From an uncultured Oscillibacter sp. (lineage in GTDB: Bacteria; Bacillota; Clostridia; Oscillospirales; Oscillospiraceae), in NCBI GenBank assembly GCA_910587705.1, contig CAJUMX010000012.1:1-64000 (forward strand): a stretch of 64,000 nucleotides of DNA. The letters run 5' to 3'. Position 1 is the first letter of the stretch, and every line of letters begins with the position of its first letter. The position numbers were made by a program, and so were the translations under genes. Positions 42,391 through 50,017 of this stretch are shown one piece after another. The notes below the pieces were generated by a model, which was not told where the DNA came from, did no database searches, and was given only the letters and a program-made list of their open reading frames with translations.

Positions 42391-43557
42391 TCAAGCCGCG
42401 GTCCGCCGGGCCCGGAGAAGCCCCTCGTGGGCGAGCGTCATCACCAATAGCACCGCCAGCAAATACGCCGGAAACAGCGCCGGGGTGAGGCGGGAGGCCA
42501 AAAGACCGAACACCATCGGCGTCAGGCAGGTGCCCACGTAGGCCCCGGCCATCTGCACACCGATGACGGACTGGGAATTCTCCGCCCCAAAATGGTCCGG
42601 CGTGGCGTGGATGAAGCAGGGATAGATCGGGGCGCAGCCTAGGCCCGCCAGCACCAGTCCCGCCAGGGCGGCAGTCTCCCCGCCCACTGGCAGCAGCAGA
42701 AGCAGGATTCCCAGGGCGGTGATCCCCTGGCCCAGGCGGACCATCTGCCGGTCGTTCAGAACCAGGGTTAAAAAGCCGCTGAGGCCCCGTCCCGCCGTGA
42801 CCCCCAGGAAAAACAAGCTGGCAAAGCCCGCTGCCGTCTCCGCTGGGAGACCCTTTTCCAGCGTCAGGTAGCTGCTGGCCCAAAGACCGGCGGTCTGCTC
42901 CAGACCGCAGTAGCAGAAGAAGGCGGCCACCATGGATTTCGCCCCGGAAAGGCGGAGGACCTGGGGCAGGGTCAGCGCCGGGGCGGAAGGCCCTTCCTCC
43001 CGGCTGCCGCCGTGAATTCGCCAGAGGGGAAGCGTCAGGAACAGGATGGCGGTGAGGCCGATCTGCAAAAAGGCAATCCAGCGGTAGCCCATGGGCCAGC
43101 CCCGGCCGGTGGTGAGGGCATGGCCCATGAAATAGGGCCCCAGTGAGGCCCCCAGGCCCCACATGCAGTGAAGCCAGCTCATGTGGCGGCTGGCGTAGTG
43201 GAGGGCCACGTAGTTGTTCAGCGCCGCATCCACGGCCCCGGCTCCTAAGCCGTAGGGCACTGCCCAGAGGCACAGCTGCCAAAAGGAGCCGCTGAGGGAG
43301 AAGCCCAGGAGGGCCAGGGCCGTCAGTCCCACGCTGGCGGCGGTGACCCGCCCCGCCCCGAAACGGCGGGTGAGGCGGCTGGACTGGAGGCTGGAGACCA
43401 CGGTGCCCAGGGCGATGATCATGGACACGCAGCCAGCGAAGGACACCGGCACGCCGAAGGGGCCGTACATAGAGGGCCAGGCGGCGCCTAACAAGGCGTC
43501 GGGCAGACCCAGGCTGATGAAGGAGAGGTAAATCACGGTGAGAAGCAAGTGGACCAT
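42391..43557 (-). CDS. MFS transporter
   Basis: 388 residues from the ATG at 43557 with AGGAGG upstream. About twelve membrane helices; the first begins HLLLTVIYLSFISLGLPDALLGAAWP, the pattern of the FucP/sugar-porter-like MFS group. The loop between helices 2 and 3 carries RLTRRFGAGRV. The substrate cannot be predicted. It is a single gene convergent with the integrase remnant. Confidence 0.85.
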   Translation of the reverse strand: MVHLLLTVIYLSFISLGLPDALLGAAWPSMYGPFGVPVSFAGCVSMIIALGTVVSSLQSSRLTRRFGAGRVTAASVGLTALALLGFSLSGSFWQLCLWAVPYGLGAGAVDAALNNYVALHYASRHMSWLHCMWGLGASLGPYFMGHALTTGRGWPMGYRWIAFLQIGLTAILFLTLPLWRIHGGSREEGPSAPALTLPQVLRLSGAKSMVAAFFCYCGLEQTAGLWASSYLTLEKGLPAETAAGFASLFFLGVTAGRGLSGFLTLVLNDRQMVRLGQGITALGILLLLLPVGGETAALAGLVLAGLGCAPIYPCFIHATPDHFGAENSQSVIGVQMAGAYVGTCLTPMVFGLLASRLTPALFPAYLLAVLLVMTLAHEGLLRARRTAA

Positions 43558-43669
43558 AGGGGAGACCTCCTGAATGTTGAAAACGCCTTGATTATAGCAG
43601 AAGGAGGCCGACGGGGATAGGAGGAAACCGCCGAATTCCCCGGACAAAACCGCCGGATTTTGGGGGAGA

Positions 43670-43698
43670 TTGACAGCCGACGAAACAAACGGTATAAT
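43670..43698 (+). promoter_or_regulatory. Consensus promoter of the SLH-serine hydrolase gene
   Basis: TTGACA, 17 bases, TATAAT, 60 bases before the start codon. Confidence 0.9.
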
Positions 43699-43757
43699 GT
43701 CGAATCAGGGAAAAAGAACCGGGTGACGGCGCTCGGAGATGGGAGAACGGGGGGACT

Positions 43758-45620
43758 ATGGGAAAACGTTGGGCGGTGGGAGCGCTTCTGGCGCTGTCTC
43801 TTTTGTGGGTGGCTTCGGCGTCCCCGCTGGCAGACGCCAGAGGGCGGACGACGGAAAGTGAGGGGGCCCGTTTGGCGGAGATTCCAGCGGAGGCGGTTGT
43901 GGAGGAAGCGGCGGAGAGCGGGAATGAAGCCGGGGAGAGCCTTGCCATCGTGGAGATTGCGGAGACCCCGGGAAGTCTGGCGCAGCTGCGGGCCATGGAC
44001 CCGGGGGAGGTTCCGGCGGAGGGCCGGGACGCCGCCTGCTGGGCGTTGTACCGGGGGCTGCTGCCTCCGGGCGAAACCGGGCGCTTTGACAGCGAGGAGC
44101 CGGCAAGCCGGGCAGAGGCCGTTCAGGCCCTCTACCGTCTTAGCGGCATCCTGATCCCCGTAGATGCCTGCCCTTACGCCGACGTGCCGGAGGCGGCGCA
44201 GGATGCCGTGGCCTGGGCGGAGAGCGTGGGGGTCAGCGGCGGCGTTTCCGAGGGGCGCTTTGCCCCCTTCTCTCCGGTGACCCGGAGCCAGCTGGCGGCG
44301 ATGCTTCACCGCTTTTCCGCCTGGCGGGGGGAGGACGTGGAGAGCCGGACCGCGGTTTCCTGGGAGGAGCCGGTTCCCGCTTACGCGGAGGAGGCCCTGA
44401 ATTGGGTGATGGACCGGGGGCTCTATGGGGGCATGACGGACCATGGGCTCTATCCGGACCTGCCGGTGTCCCGGCTGCAATTGGCGGAGATTTTGGCCCG
44501 GCTGCAAAAAGACCGTGACCCCCTGGCGGGAGAGCTGTCCCTGCCGGAAAGCGGGGCGGACAGCCTCTCCCGGCAAAAGCACGAGGCGCTGAGCGAGAGC
44601 ATTGCCGCCGCTGCCCGCCGCCACGGGGCGGTGGGGGTCCAGGTGGCCGTCATCGAGGCTGGGGCGCTGACCGACGCCTACCATTACGGCTGGGCGGTGA
44701 AGGGGAGCGTCCCCATGACCAACGCCCACAAGCTGCGGACCGCCTCCCTCTCCAAGGTGGCGGTGGGCCTCTCCGCCGCGCTGCTGTGGGAGGAGGGGGC
44801 CGTGGACTACGACGCGGACATCGGGGCCTATTGGGGCGTGAAAACCCGGAAGCCCGTCACCATCCGCTCCATGCTGACCCACACCTCCACCCTGGTGAAC
44901 AGCGAGAGCATTGCCTGGGACTACACAGGGGTCAAGGCCCAGCTGAGCAGCGCTTCTGGCTATGGCGGGGGCGTGCCGGGGGACCTGGGAAGCTGGAGCT
45001 ACAACAACCACGCCTTCGGCATCCTGGGACAAACCCTGGAGCTGGCGGCGGGGAAGTACTTAGACGACGTGCTGGAGGAGCGGGTCCTGGGGCCCCTGGG
45101 GGCGGAGGGCTCCTTTGCCGCCGGAGAGCTGGAGGCACCGGAGCTGGTGACGCCGCTGTACCGGGGGTCCGCCCTGGGGCGCTCCGCCGCCTCGGTGCGC
45201 AGCGTCCGCCGGTGGGGCGCGCCGGGGGCCACCGGGCGGCAGTTTGCCGGGGGCTTCACCGCCAGTGCGCGGGACTGCGGGAAGCTGACGGCCCTGTTGG
45301 CGGGGGACGGCTGCTTTGAGGGCGTGCGGCTGATGGATGCCGCCTCTGTGGAGCTGATGGAGAGCCATGGAGACCAGGCCCTCCCCGGCGGGACCTACCA
45401 GGCCCTGCCCATGCGGCTGCGGTTCGGGATTTATGGCCGGGAGCGGCTGTATTACCACACCGGCAGCGCCTATGGGGTCTATAACCTCCTTAGCTATGAC
45501 CCGGACACCGGGGACGGCGTGGTGGTGCTGACCATGGGAGCCGACGGCGGGAAGGACGCATACGATATTTACGCCGTCTGCGGCGAGATCAGCCAGGCGG
45601 TGTACGAGGCCATTGCCTGA
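43758..45620 (+). CDS. Secreted serine hydrolase (class C beta-lactamase fold) with SLH repeats
   Basis: 620 residues. Signal peptide at 1-24 (MGKRWAVGALLALSLLWVAS). Residues about 80-255 contain S-layer-homology-like repeats (ADVPEAAQDAVAWAESVGVSGG, RSQLAAMLHRFS, ALNWVMDRGLYGG). The catalytic domain has SxxK in TASLSK (Ser330, Lys333), SYNN as YxN, and a late HTGS in place of KTG. Family members include penicillin-binding proteins, esterases and D-amino peptidases; substrate unknown. SLH modules suggest attachment to the cell wall. A consensus promoter precedes the gene. Confidence 0.9.
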   Translation: MGKRWAVGALLALSLLWVASASPLADARGRTTESEGARLAEIPAEAVVEEAAESGNEAGESLAIVEIAETPGSLAQLRAMDPGEVPAEGRDAACWALYRGLLPPGETGRFDSEEPASRAEAVQALYRLSGILIPVDACPYADVPEAAQDAVAWAESVGVSGGVSEGRFAPFSPVTRSQLAAMLHRFSAWRGEDVESRTAVSWEEPVPAYAEEALNWVMDRGLYGGMTDHGLYPDLPVSRLQLAEILARLQKDRDPLAGELSLPESGADSLSRQKHEALSESIAAAARRHGAVGVQVAVIEAGALTDAYHYGWAVKGSVPMTNAHKLRTASLSKVAVGLSAALLWEEGAVDYDADIGAYWGVKTRKPVTIRSMLTHTSTLVNSESIAWDYTGVKAQLSSASGYGGGVPGDLGSWSYNNHAFGILGQTLELAAGKYLDDVLEERVLGPLGAEGSFAAGELEAPELVTPLYRGSALGRSAASVRSVRRWGAPGATGRQFAGGFTASARDCGKLTALLAGDGCFEGVRLMDAASVELMESHGDQALPGGTYQALPMRLRFGIYGRERLYYHTGSAYGVYNLLSYDPDTGDGVVVLTMGADGGKDAYDIYAVCGEISQAVYEAIA

Positions 45621-45630
45621 AGGAGGAGAG

Positions 45631-45667
45631 AAAAACGCTCCGGGAGGTTCCCGGAGCGTTTCCCTTT
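45631..45667. terminator. Bidirectional terminator
   Basis: AAACGCTCCGGG pairs with CCCGGAGCGTTT, flanked by A-rich and T-rich sides, between two convergent genes. Confidence 0.8.
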
Positions 45668-45673
45668 GGGTGC

Positions 45674-45898
45674 TCAGAACAGCTTTTTCAGCCCGCCCAG
45701 GGCGTCTCCCAGGTCGGCGGCGGCCAGCTTGGCCTTGACGCCCGTCACCAGGGGCTGGAGCTGCTCCTCCGGCAGATTGAGGCCGGTGAGCTCCTCCAGG
45801 GCCTTTACGGGGTCCTGCTGGAAGCGCTTCAGAAGGGCAGGGTCCTTTTGGAGCTTGGCGGCCAGCTCCTCGATTTTGGCTTTGATGTCGATGCTCAT
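45674..45898 (-). CDS. Small Nif11-like conserved protein
   Basis: 74 residues from the ATG at 45898 (GGAG eight bases upstream). DPALLKRFQQDPVKALEEL followed by LNLPEEQLQPLVTGVKAKL is reminiscent of the helical Nif11/NHLP leader fold. It ends GDALGGLKKLF, with no Cys and no obvious core peptide for modification. No modifying enzyme is nearby. I regard it as a conserved small protein of unknown function rather than a RiPP precursor. It has a strong promoter of its own. Confidence 0.75.
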   Translation of the reverse strand: MSIDIKAKIEELAAKLQKDPALLKRFQQDPVKALEELTGLNLPEEQLQPLVTGVKAKLAAADLGDALGGLKKLF

Positions 45899-45950
45899 AG
45901 GTATGCTCCTTTTCGTGTACGATACGCCGGAAGGGTCCGGCGGCAGGTCC

Positions 45951-45979
45951 ATCATAAAAAGTTTGGAGATATTTGTCAA
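45951..45979 (-). promoter_or_regulatory. Promoter of the Nif11-like gene
   Basis: TTGACA, 17 bases, TATGAT on the minus strand. Confidence 0.85.
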
Positions 45980-46027
45980 TCATATTTGGGTAAAAATAGA
46001 GAAAATGTGAAAATTTAAAAATTTATC

Positions 46028-46057
46028 TTACATGCTTTCCCGAAATTGTGGTAAACT
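46028..46057 (+). promoter_or_regulatory. Probable promoter of the CarD-like gene
   Basis: TTACAT, 18 bases, TAAACT, about 55 bases before the start codon. Confidence 0.5.
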
Positions 46058-46114
46058 AACCAGGAAGGAATGTAAAAATTGCCGGGGCGGGAGCCCGGCG
46101 GGAAGGAGATTGTT

Positions 46115-46645
46115 ATGTTTCAGTTGGGAGAGCTGGTTGTCTATGGGTCCACCGGCGTCTGCCGGGTGGAGGGCTTCGCCGGACTGGACCAGCCGGGGGA
46201 ATACCGGGGAAAGCAGTATTACCAGCTCAAGCCCCTGTGGCAGGACGGGGTGATTTACGCCCCAGTAGACAGCGAAAAGGTGCCCATGCGCCCGGTGATC
46301 AGCCGGGAGGAGGCGGAGACCATCATCGACCGGATGCCGGATATACCGGCGGCGGTCTGCCGGGGCGGCACGGCCCAGGCCCAGGCCCAGCAGTACCAGT
46401 CCGCCGTCCGGGACGGGGGCCACGAGGCGCTGATTAAAATGATGAAGGCCCTTCGCCGCAAGCAGGGGTTGGCGGAGTCCAAAAACCGCCGCTTAGGGCT
46501 GGTGGACGAACGGTATATGAAGCAGGCGGAGCGGCTGCTCTATGGGGAGCTGGCCACGGCGCTGGAAATTCCCTATGACGAGGTGGAGGATTATATCGCC
46601 GCCCGGCTGGAGGGCGCAGCGGAATCCGAGGAGGCCGGCGCTTGA
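46115..46645 (+). CDS. carD: CarD-family transcriptional regulator
   Basis: 176 residues from the ATG at 46115 with AAGGAG upstream. Residues 1-65 are the RNA-polymerase-interacting TRCF/CarD domain (FQLGELVVYGSTGVCRVEGF, YYQLKPLWQDGVIYAPVDS). The rest is helical and should contact promoter DNA. Members stabilise open complexes at rRNA and other promoters. A hairpin follows at 46651-46675. Confidence 0.88.
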   Translation: MFQLGELVVYGSTGVCRVEGFAGLDQPGEYRGKQYYQLKPLWQDGVIYAPVDSEKVPMRPVISREEAETIIDRMPDIPAAVCRGGTAQAQAQQYQSAVRDGGHEALIKMMKALRRKQGLAESKNRRLGLVDERYMKQAERLLYGELATALEIPYDEVEDYIAARLEGAAESEEAGA

Positions 46646-46650
46646 TGACA

Positions 46651-46680
46651 AGGAGACGGGGAGGACCCGTCTCCTGTTGC
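46651..46680 (+). terminator. Terminator of the CarD-like gene
   Basis: AGGAGACGGG pairs with CCCGTCTCCT across a short loop; a weak T run follows. Confidence 0.7.
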
Positions 46681-46681
46681 T

Positions 46682-46720
46682 TTAGCGAATGATTTCCCGG
46701 ACGAGCCGTGCGGTCATGCC
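46682..46720 (-). repeat. Duplicate of the 3' end of the NUDIX gene
   Basis: On the minus strand this encodes GMTARLVREIIR and a stop, like the true gene end at 46879-46841 (about 34 of 39 bases identical). The 120 bases between contain a CCCC..AAAATCC/GGATTTT..GGGG hairpin and no gene. Confidence 0.7.
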
Positions 46721-46840
46721 CCTCGTCGGAAGAAACTCCGCTCCGTTCCGTCCCCGCCTGGGGGCGAGGACTGCACCCGCTCCATTCCTTCCTCCTCTCC
46801 CCACAAAATCCGCGGATTTTGCGGGGCCCCGTTGGAGCGG

Positions 46841-47446
46841 CTAACGGATGATTTCTCGGACGAGCCGTGCCGTCATACCCCAGATGGCGTGGCCTTTGTA
46901 GTGCCAGATGGGAATTTCCACCTGTCCGTGGCTCCAGGGGTAGGTTCGGGGGATGCCCACGGGGCCATAGGGGAAGTCCTCCGGCACCTGGGGGACCAGC
47001 TCGTAGCGCCGGAGATCCGGCGGCGTCTCCCGGAAGAAGGCCAGGGGGACGGTGAAGGCCTCCGCCACCTCCGCCGGGGAGGGGCGCAGGGCGGCGAGCC
47101 CGGCGGGAGACACCAGCCCCAGCACCGGCCGGAGGAGGAAGCCCCGCTGGTTACAGATAAAATCCGGCGTGCCCAGGAGGGTGACCGCCTCCCGGGGGAT
47201 GGACAGCTCCTCCTCCGTCTCCCGGAGGGCGCAGTCCTGGGGCGTCTCCCCGGGCTCCATCCGCCCGCCGGGGAAGCAGACCTCGCCCCCCTGGGAGACC
47301 TGGGAGGAGCGGACCTCGAAGAGGAGGCGGAGGCCGCCCTCTCCCTCGAGGAGGGGGCAGAGGACGGCATAGCTCCGGGAGGCCCCCAGGAGGCCCGGCT
47401 CGTGGCCCTGAAAGCGGCGGGCCAGCCGCTCCAGTTCCCCCGTCAC
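46841..47446 (-). CDS. NUDIX hydrolase, CoA pyrophosphatase-like
   Basis: 201 residues; GTG start at 47446 overlaps the stop of the lipid kinase gene. The NUDIX box is GGRMEPGETPQDCALRETEE with the following EL. The preceding QGGEVCFPGG and overall length fit the CoA/ADP-ribose pyrophosphatase (NudL/YeaB) group. Metal-dependent cleavage of nucleoside diphosphate compounds is expected; the exact substrate is not certain. Confidence 0.85.
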   Translation of the reverse strand: MTGELERLARRFQGHEPGLLGASRSYAVLCPLLEGEGGLRLLFEVRSSQVSQGGEVCFPGGRMEPGETPQDCALRETEEELSIPREAVTLLGTPDFICNQRGFLLRPVLGLVSPAGLAALRPSPAEVAEAFTVPLAFFRETPPDLRRYELVPQVPEDFPYGPVGIPRTYPWSHGQVEIPIWHYKGHAIWGMTARLVREIIR

Positions 47447-48330
47447 AGCAGCATGGTCAGCGCCTGGCGGCGGTTTTCGATGTCCACCGCCGGGGCGCTG
47501 GGGGCGTACTCCCCGTCCAGGGACCAGGGAAGCTCCTCCTCCGTTTCGAAGTGGATGGAGGAGACGTGGCGGAAAACCAGGCCCTGGCTGTCGTACTGCT
47601 GGTTCAAAAGGGCGTGGACCAGGCTCTGGAGGTCCGCCGCCGTCTTGGGGCTGGGGATGAGCAGCATTTCAAACAGGCCGTCGTCCAGCACCACCCGCTC
47701 CGGGTTCAGCTTCATCAGCCCCCCGATGGAGGTGGAGTTGCACACCGCGCCGAAGAGGTATTCCCCGTCCAGCACCTCCCCGTCGGCGGTGAGGCGGACG
47801 TGATAGGGCCGGAGGGTGCTCAGGTCCTTCATGCCCTCCAGGATATAGGCGAAGTGGCCCAGGGCGTTCTTGGCGTTCTGGGGGGCGGTGTAGCTGGACC
47901 GGGTGAAGGCCCCGAAGGAGGCCACGTAGAGAAAGCTCCGCCCGTTCCAAAAGCCCACGTCCAAAAGCCGGGGGACGTTCCGGGCGATGGCGGCGGCGGC
48001 CTCCGCCGGGTCGCCGGAGATGCGGAGGCTGGCGGCAAAGTCGTTGGTGCTGCCCTGGGGCAGATAGCCCAGCAGCGGAGGACGGCGGAGCTGGACCAGG
48101 CCGGAGACCACCTCGTTCAGCGTCCCGTCGCCGCCCACGGCCACCACCAGATCGTACCGCCCGCCCTCCCGCTTGGCGGTCTCGGCGGCGTCGCCGGGGG
48201 CGGAGGTCACGTGGATGGAGAGGAGATACCCCGCCTGGGAGAGGGCGGCGGCGGCGTCAAACAGGGGCCCCCGGGACTTGTTCTTTCCGGCCCGGGGGTT
48301 GAGAATCAGTAAGAGCTTGCGGGGTTTCAT
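47443..48330 (-). CDS. Diacylglycerol kinase-family lipid kinase
   Basis: 295 residues. The ATP-binding motif LILNPRAGK is at the N-terminus and the catalytic GGDGTLNEVVSGL near 68. PQGSTNDFAASL and LDDGLFEMLLI are typical of YegS/BmrU/DgkB-like enzymes. It phosphorylates diacylglycerol or a related lipid, recycling lipid by-products of the envelope. Coupled with the NUDIX gene by a 4-base overlap. Confidence 0.88.
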   Translation of the reverse strand: MKPRKLLLILNPRAGKNKSRGPLFDAAAALSQAGYLLSIHVTSAPGDAAETAKREGGRYDLVVAVGGDGTLNEVVSGLVQLRRPPLLGYLPQGSTNDFAASLRISGDPAEAAAAIARNVPRLLDVGFWNGRSFLYVASFGAFTRSSYTAPQNAKNALGHFAYILEGMKDLSTLRPYHVRLTADGEVLDGEYLFGAVCNSTSIGGLMKLNPERVVLDDGLFEMLLIPSPKTAADLQSLVHALLNQQYDSQGLVFRHVSSIHFETEEELPWSLDGEYAPSAPAVDIENRRQALTMLL

Positions 48331-48494
48331 AGGTACAGGCCACCTCCTGGAGCGTGTGTTACCTACAGTATAGCACGGCGGTTGTGAAATTACTGTTAAA
48401 ATTGGCTGGGTTTCCCATGGGCCGGGAAAAAGAGGATTGCAATTCCCCCGGGCCCCGTGTAGAATGGGGGGAGAGAAAAAAGGAGGCGCGGGCC

Positions 48495-49694
48495 ATGGAA
48501 CGGAAAAACCATTACATCAGCATGGGGGTGACGGCGTTCTTATCCGCCGCCGCCATTTTGCTGTTTTACGATACCTTCTTCGGCGGGAAGGCCGTGCTGG
48601 CCCTGCTGAAAACGGTACAGCCCATTCTCTACGGGGCCTTCATCGCCTATCTGCTGGCCCCCATGGTGAATTTCTTTGAGCGGAACCTCTTCCCCCTCCG
48701 GCCCGGCCGGCCCCGGAAGCGGCCCCAGGTCCTGCTGGTTCGCACGGCGGGCATCGGGTTTGCCTGGGTGGTCATCGCGTTTTTCTTCTATCTGCTGGCC
48801 TCCGTGCTGATGCCGGAGCTATATAAGAGCGTCCTCCAGCTCATCGACAACGCGGACAACTACTACCGGACCATCAGCGGCTGGGTGATTCATTTGCTGG
48901 AGACCAACCCCGCGGTGGCCGACTGGGTCAGCCAGCAGATGGCGGCCTATTTCCAGGACCTGGACAAGTGGCTGACCAGCGGCGTTTTGCCCCAGCTTCA
49001 GGCGGTGATGGTCACCGTGTCCGGCGGGGTGTTGAGCCTGGTGAACTTCGCCAAGGACCTGCTGGTGGGGGTCATCGCCTCCGTCTATCTCCTGGCTACC
49101 AAGGAGCGCTGCGCCGCCTACGGGCGGAAGCTGGTTTACAGCCTCTTCCCGCGGGAGCAGGTGGGCCTGGTCCTCCGGGGGACCAAACGGGCGGATGTCA
49201 TCTTCTCCGGCTTCGTCCGGGGGAAGCTGCTGGACTCCATCATCATCGGCATTTTGTGCTTCGTCGGCTGCTCCATTTTGAAGTTCCCCTACACGCCCCT
49301 GGTGTCCGTCTTTGTGGGTGTGACGAACATCATTCCCTTCTTCGGTCCCTTCCTGGGGGCCATCCCCAGCACCTTCCTGATTCTGCTGGTTTCCCCCCGC
49401 CAGGCGCTGTATTTCGTCATGTTCGTCCTGGCCCTCCAGCAGCTGGACGGCAACGTCATCGGCCCCAAGATTCTGGGGAACACCACCGGCCTTTCCAGCC
49501 TGTGGGTTATCATCGCCATTTTGGTGGGGGGCGGCTTCTTCGGCATCGCGGGGATGTTCTTCGGCGTGCCGGTGTGCGCCTGCCTCAACAGCCTGGTGAA
49601 CTTCTTTGTGGAGGCCCGGCTGCGGAAAAAGGGCCTCTCCCCGGACTCCAGGGAGTACGCCGCCGGGGGGGCTTACGGGCCCCGGACGGAATAA
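48495..49694 (+). CDS. AI-2E family transporter (YtvI/PerM-like permease)
   Basis: 399 residues from the ATG at 48495 with AAAGGAGG upstream. Seven to eight membrane helices; the signature FVGVTNIIPFFGPFLGAIPS and LQQLDGNVIGPKILGN are typical. The family is named for one autoinducer-2 exporter, but many members are Na+/H+ antiporters or have no known substrate, so I make no claim on substrate. Divergent from the lipid kinase gene. Confidence 0.88.
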   Translation: MERKNHYISMGVTAFLSAAAILLFYDTFFGGKAVLALLKTVQPILYGAFIAYLLAPMVNFFERNLFPLRPGRPRKRPQVLLVRTAGIGFAWVVIAFFFYLLASVLMPELYKSVLQLIDNADNYYRTISGWVIHLLETNPAVADWVSQQMAAYFQDLDKWLTSGVLPQLQAVMVTVSGGVLSLVNFAKDLLVGVIASVYLLATKERCAAYGRKLVYSLFPREQVGLVLRGTKRADVIFSGFVRGKLLDSIIIGILCFVGCSILKFPYTPLVSVFVGVTNIIPFFGPFLGAIPSTFLILLVSPRQALYFVMFVLALQQLDGNVIGPKILGNTTGLSSLWVIIAILVGGGFFGIAGMFFGVPVCACLNSLVNFFVEARLRKKGLSPDSREYAAGGAYGPRTE

Positions 49695-49837
49695 ACGCCA
49701 TTCCCTCCGGCTTTGCCGGACATCCCGTCCGCTTCGGTCTTTCCGGCTGTGTTTCAAGGAACGCGGGCGCGGTCTTGGGGCGTGCCCTCTCCCGAGGGGG
49801 CGGGGTAAAAAAATTAGGGGAAAGTTTGTGAAAACTA

Positions 49838-49866
49838 TTGCAATCGTTTTTCCCGTCGTGTACAAT
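49838..49866 (+). promoter_or_regulatory. Promoter of the oligopeptide/nickel-type ABC operon
   Basis: TTGCAA, 17 bases, TACAAT. The preceding 140 bases after the permease gene hold GC-rich sequence with no gene. Confidence 0.75.
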
Positions 49867-49872
49867 ACGGCC

Positions 49873-50017
49873 TTGGGGCCTCCGGGAGACCGGAGGGGCC
49901 CAGGGCTTTATTCATAAAGAGCCCGCAAAAGTGAATAGAGCCGAATCATTTTGTCCGGGCGGGACATTCCCCGTCCAGCGCTGACCCGGAGACGGGCAGC
50001 GACGAAAGGAAGCAGAC
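49873..50017 (+). promoter_or_regulatory. Structured 5' leader of the ABC operon
   Basis: Right after the promoter come two adjacent hairpins: GGGCCTCCGG/CCGGAGGGGCCC and GGGCTTTAT/TAAAGAGCCC. A GC-rich part with CCCGTC/GACGGG follows, ending at the ribosome site GAAAGGAAG. There is no T run, so any control would act on translation or RNA stability. It matches no riboswitch that I recognise. Confidence 0.4.

Noticed and set aside
45674..45898. RiPP precursor peptide
   Set aside because: Leader-like helices are present but there is no core peptide with modifiable residues and no maturation enzyme nearby.
48354..48494. N-terminal extension of the AI-2E-family permease
   Set aside because: The ATG at 48495 has an AAAGGAGG site; the upstream residues are not membrane-like and lack a start signal.
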